This document shows positions 61,218 through 64,000 of a stretch of DNA of 64,000 nucleotides, in pieces (within the stretch, counting starts at the first letter, position 1; the number at the start of each line of letters is the position of its first letter). The stretch lies in NCBI GenBank assembly GCA_041653875.1, contig JBAZEM010000014.1, positions 6,129 through 70,128 of the forward strand. The letters are read 5' to 3'. The notes below the pieces were generated by a model. The model was not told the DNA's origin and searched no databases. It worked only from the letters and a program-made list of their open reading frames with translations. The DNA comes from VSJD01 sp041653875 (GTDB lineage: Bacteria > Verrucomicrobiota > Kiritimatiellia > JAAZAB01). Made by a program: the position numbers and the translations under genes.

Positions 61218-61440
61218 GCCGGTTTGAAAATGGATATAGTTCGGAACCTTTTTTAAAAGATATTCTTATCTGGTTTGCTCGGTATGGCTTTCTTATAGGA
61301 TTGCCGAAATGGTAGGGCGAGGCGTCCCTGCCGAGCCGTTTGATGAAGAACGGCTCACCCGGAGGGTTCGCCCTACCTGTGAAAATGTTATCGCCTTTGA
61401 CGGCAACATAATCATATTTTTGATCCATTTTCAAACCGGC
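61218..61440. mobile_element. Short element with perfect 18-bp terminal inverted repeats (MITE-like)
   Basis: The 18-base ends at 61218-61235 and 61423-61440 are exact reverse complements (GCCGGTTTGAAAATGGAT and its complement), bracketing about 223 bp. Inside is a second nested inverted repeat, GGTAGGGCGA / TTCGCCCTACC (61311-61377), with a further stem GAGCCGTT / AACGGCTC. A short frame running through it (61183-61434) is not credible as a gene. No clean target-site duplication is visible. Confidence 0.65.
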
Positions 61441-61515
61441 GAAAATCGTCCGTTTTTGACCGGCCGCGACACTTAGCCCGCCTTAAAGATTTTAGCCCCA
61501 AAACTGTCGAACTTG

Positions 61516-61579
61516 GGCTAACGACACGGCTCAGCGGCGGCATGCTGCATGCCGTACGCTGAAGCCGCTGGTTCGAGCC
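61516..61579 (-). other. Structured gene-end element (attC-like) after the BrnA gene
   Basis: Arms GGCTCAGCG (61528-61536) and CGCTGAAGCC (61557-61566) pair with one unpaired base in one arm. The ends read GGCTAAC (61516-61522) and GTTCGAGCC, loosely like integron attC core sites, and the CCGCTGG motif is at 61565-61571. It follows the BrnA stop codon on the minus strand. A true attC identity is not established. Confidence 0.4.
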
Positions 61580-61588
61580 TGCTTTTCC

Positions 61589-61819
61589 TCAAGCGGTCTT
61601 TTCTTTCAGCCGTTCGGAAATCCAGACCTTGATGATGGATTGGCGGGTGACTCCCAATTTGTGGGCCTCTTTGTCCAAAGAGTGAATCATCCGGTTGGGA
61701 AAATCCACGTTGCCCCGGCGTTGTTCTTGGTCGGGCCTTCTGGCCTTGGATAGGTCAAGGTAGCTAATGACATTTCCACCCTTTTCAAATTTCTCATCAA
61801 ATTCTTCTTTAGCTTTCAT
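61589..61819 (-). CDS. brnA: BrnA-like antitoxin
   Basis: A 76-residue DNA-binding-type protein. The C-terminal half DKEAHKLGVTRQSIIKVWISERL resembles the ribbon-helix-helix or BrnA domain typical of type II antitoxins, and the N-terminal SYLDLSKARRPDQE is similar to BrnA linkers. Its start overlaps the toxin stop by 11 bp, the standard toxin-first BrnTA arrangement. Autoregulation by the complex is expected. It ends near a structured element. Confidence 0.8.
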   Translation of the reverse strand: MKAKEEFDEKFEKGGNVISYLDLSKARRPDQEQRRGNVDFPNRMIHSLDKEAHKLGVTRQSIIKVWISERLKEKTA

Positions 61820-62048
61820 ATATCTGCACCTCCTCCGGCCTGGATCGTCTGACCGAGATGATTCTGGTTTTAATGCCTCGATAAGTAATGACGGCTGTCC
61901 AGTGTTTCTCGTTTATTGTTCCGATGACCAATGTCCTCGGCTCATCTTTTGTTATGGCTGGGATTTCGACTCGACCGACGTCGTGCCATAGCGTTTGTGC
62001 TTCCACAAAGTCAATCCCGTGCTTTTCTTTGTCGAATTCAAATTCCAT
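61809..62048 (-). CDS. brnT: BrnT-like ribonuclease toxin
   Basis: A 79-residue protein with the BrnT pattern: FEFDKEKHGIDFVEAQTLWH, then EPRTLVIGTINEKHWTAVIT, and the end IRIISVRRSRPEEVQIY-like block (ISVRRSRPEEV). BrnT is a RelE-fold mRNA-degrading toxin neutralised by BrnA. An AT-rich palindromic-looking stretch (AAAAGATATAGTATTTATACC) precedes the start and is a likely autoregulated promoter. The module forms a likely addiction unit in the accessory region. Confidence 0.85.
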   Translation of the reverse strand: MEFEFDKEKHGIDFVEAQTLWHDVGRVEIPAITKDEPRTLVIGTINEKHWTAVITYRGIKTRIISVRRSRPEEVQIYES

Positions 62049-62268
62049 AACGGTATAAATACTATATCTTTTAGGTGTCTATCGTCAGTGGTTTTTTACT
62101 CGAACAGCATCGTCCAACGTGCCTTGGCAAACCGCTGGCTGTAAGAACAAGGGGTTCCCGACATGCGGACGCTATGGATTATTCTTCACTACGGGCCGGA
62201 AGCCCGTGTCTGATTGAAACCGCCTGGTGCGGACCCGCATGCCGGGTGGTGTGGGACCCGCGGCTGAC
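62049..62268. other. Intergenic region with gene-end structured element
   Basis: No gene. A GTCCAAC at 62111-62117, followed by GCCTTGGC and CCGCTGG (62132-62138), resembles one end of an attC-type site. The rest is GC-rich hairpin sequence (ACGGGCCGGAAGCCCGTGTC near 62,191; GGACCCGCATGCCGGGTGG near 62,232). Confidence 0.5.
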
Positions 62269-63027
62269 CTACTGGGTCAGTCCGCGGGGACCCGATTCGA
62301 GGTTCTTTTCTGTCGGCACAGACCTCATGATTTTGTCGTCGTTGGTGGCTTCAATCTTGCAGCCTGGTTCAACAACGAGAAAGTCATCACCCTGCCAGTC
62401 GCCATTCACTAACCGTTGAAGCAAGCTCGCATCCCCCGCAAGACGCTCATACTTCCAATGCAGCCAGTCTGCGCATTGCCGAGTGTAATCTTCATATTCG
62501 GTTGTATTGCCGACCCCCAAATCAACGTAGGCGGCCGTCGTATATTTGTGAAACCAATCTTGTTCCATCTCCATCAGATACTGCGCGTTGTCCTCCCCAT
62601 ACTTTTCCAAGTATTGCCGGTAGGTGGTTTCGTATCGGTCCTTGCCTGGCGAGGGATGGTTTTCAATCCATCCCGGGGTATACCAGTAGGTGCCGGGATG
62701 AGCGTCGAAATAAACCTGGTATTTCTCACGGGATCCGAGGAAGCAGGTGATGCAGTCATGTCCTTTGGTGATGACAAGTCGTGATTGTCGGGCGGTTATC
62801 CCTTCAACTCCTTTACTGCAAAGTCCATATCCAAGAATAATCCCGTCAACTGGCTCGGTTGTCCCGTCAATGGCTTTTTGCACCTCGATACGCAGTTGAT
62901 TGGGATCGCAATGGAGACCGTACGGCAGAAACTGAAACAAGAATTCATTCCTGGACAGGGATGCGTAGTAGCACAATTCCCGCCACATGACATTGCAGGA
63001 AACTATTTTGAAACGTTGTTTTTTCAT
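62269..63027 (-). CDS. DUF1638 domain protein
   Basis: A 252-residue protein matching DUF1638: FKIVSCNVMWRELCYYASLS, LGYGLCSKGVEGITA, LVITKGHDCITCFLGSREKY, GTYWYTPGWIENHPSPG and VDLGVGNTTEYEDYTRQ. DUF1638 genes are often found with corrinoid-dependent methyltransferases, though none is adjacent here. The last residues (PTEKNLESGPRGLTQ) run into repeat DNA and probably extended the original C-terminus. AGGTGAT lies a few bases before the ATG. Molecular role unknown. Confidence 0.78.
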   Translation of the reverse strand: MKKQRFKIVSCNVMWRELCYYASLSRNEFLFQFLPYGLHCDPNQLRIEVQKAIDGTTEPVDGIILGYGLCSKGVEGITARQSRLVITKGHDCITCFLGSREKYQVYFDAHPGTYWYTPGWIENHPSPGKDRYETTYRQYLEKYGEDNAQYLMEMEQDWFHKYTTAAYVDLGVGNTTEYEDYTRQCADWLHWKYERLAGDASLLQRLVNGDWQGDDFLVVEPGCKIEATNDDKIMRSVPTEKNLESGPRGLTQ

Positions 63028-63063
63028 ATCACCTTTGAACGGAGCCGCTATTTCGGCGGTGAA

Positions 63064-63115
63064 CGGTCGAACGCATTGTTCTCCGCCGCAAGGCGGATGG
63101 CAATGCGCTCGACCG
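63064..63115. repeat. Long hairpin after the PPOX-like gene
   Basis: CGGTCGAACGCATTG (63064-63078) pairs with CAATGCGCTCGACCG (63101-63115) with one mismatch, enclosing an inner perfect stem TCCGCC / GGCGGA with loop GCAA. The outer flanks (GAACGG, GTTGGCC) are also structured. It lies between DUF1638 and the PPOX-like gene. Confidence 0.75.
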
Positions 63116-63146
63116 GCGGGCGCATGCGATTGTTGGCCGAAACCTA

Positions 63147-63551
63147 TTACGCCATCTGCTTGCCAGCTTCCGGCCCCACTGACTGGTCGTAGACAGATTC
63201 CACCGTGATGCGGACAACATACTGGAGCGGTGGCAACTCCATCGGGGCCTTCTTCAATTCCTCCGCCATCTTCTCGAACAACGGTCCAGACTCCAGCATT
63301 TCCGCAGAACCCTTGATCTGGTATCCCTTATGCGTTTCTGCATCAATGACGGTAACTGCGACCTTCGAATTTGCCTTGAGGTTTTCGCGGGTTTTCCGGG
63401 AAAACAAGTCAGCGAAGACAAGGTGCTCATCGTCGATAATTTCGATCGAGCCCTTTGGGGTCGTATTGGGCATGCCGTCGGTTGCTGCTGTCGCCACCCA
63501 TGCCATCTTGCCACGCAGGAATTCCTGAACTTCTTTTGGCATTCTCGTCAT
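63147..63551 (-). CDS. Pyridoxamine 5'-phosphate oxidase-like FMN-binding protein
   Basis: A 134-residue single-domain protein with the split-barrel pattern: EFLRGKMAWVATAATDGMPN, GSIEIIDDEHLVFADLFSRK, VAVTVIDAETHKGYQIKGSA. It resembles small FMN-binding PPOX-family reductases. The start has AAAGGACGCGG upstream. The gene lies in the minus-strand accessory array and substrate is unknown. Confidence 0.82.
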   Translation of the reverse strand: MTRMPKEVQEFLRGKMAWVATAATDGMPNTTPKGSIEIIDDEHLVFADLFSRKTRENLKANSKVAVTVIDAETHKGYQIKGSAEMLESGPLFEKMAEELKKAPMELPPLQYVVRITVESVYDQSVGPEAGKQMA

Positions 63552-63606
63552 TTCCGCGTCCTTTCTTTTGGTTCTATTTAGCTGCTTGTTTCGGTTTCCA
63601 CTGAAT

Positions 63607-63915
63607 TTACAGATCCAGAGCGAATCGAACAGCTGATTGGACTTCGTTCATCTTGAATCGAGGAAGCGTCGTGATGACGTTTCCTAATTTGTTTTTTAAG
63701 ACAGTTTGAAGATGGTCGCAATTTACAGCGCATCCTTTAGGCATTCCATCTTCCGTGGATAGATGGGTTTCGCTTGGGATGTCCCGCACTGTTGATGTGA
63801 TGGGCGCCACCGTGACTTCATTCAAATATTCCATAACCGAATCTCGCGTCAAAATGAGTACAGGGCGATTCTTGGGGGATGTGCCGTCAATTGTTAAAAT
63901 TGGATAGTTTCCGAT
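63607..63915 (-). pseudogene. MazF/PemK-like toxin remnant lacking its start
   Basis: The frame is open from 63915 down to the stop at 63607, about 102 codons, but has no ATG near the expected start; only a TTG at 63852 is available. The recognisable part KNRPVLILTRDSVMEYLNEVTVAPIT, then GMPKGCAVNCDHLQTV, matches MazF/PemK toxins, whose usual N-terminus (a basic residue plus RGDIYWADL-type strand) is missing. Beyond the open frame there is a TAA at 63916-63918. No antitoxin is visible in the window. Confidence 0.6.
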
Positions 63916-64000
63916 TTACATTTCTCTGTGCTTTTCCTCTCCGATCCGAACTTTTTAATGATCCTTTTGGAGTGTCCCGTCACCCCGATTATGATCGGGG
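63916..64000. other. Window edge, no gene
   Basis: Eighty-five bases with nothing recognisable except a terminal 7-bp palindrome CCCCGAT / ATCGGGG at 63983-63989 and 63994-64000. Confidence 0.6.

Noticed and set aside
61183..61434. An 83-residue minus-strand open frame
   Set aside because: It runs through the MITE-like inverted repeat and internal palindromes; composition follows the repeat and no known domain appears.
61567..61579. GGTTCGAGCC resembling a tRNA T-arm
   Set aside because: No acceptor stem, anticodon arm or D-arm can be built in the surrounding sequence.
63029..63220. A 63-residue minus-strand frame between DUF1638 and the PPOX-like gene
   Set aside because: It overlaps the perfect hairpin at 63064-63115 and the end of the PPOX-like gene; composition is repeat-like.

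Overview
The window is 64 kb of GC-rich chromosomal DNA from a Gram-negative-type bacterium. It encodes Kdo transferase (KdtA), an O-antigen-type ABC exporter, a Wzz-like chain-length protein, many lipoproteins and AsmA-like and LpoB-like envelope proteins. Fused FGE-sulfatase-type, DUF2723 and GH109 proteins, together with very abundant intergenic palindromes, fit the PVC superphylum, most likely a Kiritimatiellota- or Lentisphaerota-like lineage. That placement is inference. No rRNA, tRNA or CRISPR array was found.

Layout. 1-7 kb: the end of a gliding-motility-type ABC system (ATPase, permease, GldG-like, DUF4340) and an AsmA-like protein. 7-10 kb: a GH109-type oxidoreductase-fold glycosidase, a cupin and an iron-dependent alcohol dehydrogenase. 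10.5-14.6 kb: a second ABC-2 exporter and a conserved membrane-anchored protein. 14.7-22 kb, minus strand: Wzm/Wzt exporter, coiled-coil protein, glycosyltransferase, glutaminyl-cyclase-like lipoprotein and a large membrane protein. 22-24 kb: tlyA-nadK. 24-32 kb: an envelope lipoprotein cluster (CsgG-like, YcfL-like, LpoB-like, two LPP20-type proteins, a CsgG-FGE fusion, a lipoprotein and a surface-repeat protein). 32-42 kb: dprA, xerC/D, kdtA, a GDP-mannose-3,5-epimerase-like gene, wzz, leuB-like and asd. 42-43.5 kb, minus: a coiled-coil membrane protein overlapping an unlisted-size 50-residue lipoprotein, and a truncated UroD-family gene. 43.7-49.5 kb: rsmI, STAS, PP2C phosphatase, grpE, dnaJ, rsmE. 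49.6-57.4 kb, minus: DUF2723, MFS, MTHFR-like, CcdA-like and an esterase. 57.4-64 kb: a minus-strand accessory region with a decayed IS4-type element, BrnT/BrnA, orphan genes and a MazF remnant, each gene followed by a structured hairpin element.

The most unusual property is the intergenic DNA. Many gaps carry inverted repeats built from a small vocabulary of short words, different from gap to gap, and a second class is a modular header-core-tail unit repeated in tandem. Several genes end inside these words (the 11.5 kb ATPase, STAS protein, GrpE, RsmE), and the grpE N-terminal region contains one, sharing 20 exact bases with a copy upstream of the MFS gene. The accessory region at 57-64 kb looks cassette-like and deserves an attC-type search.
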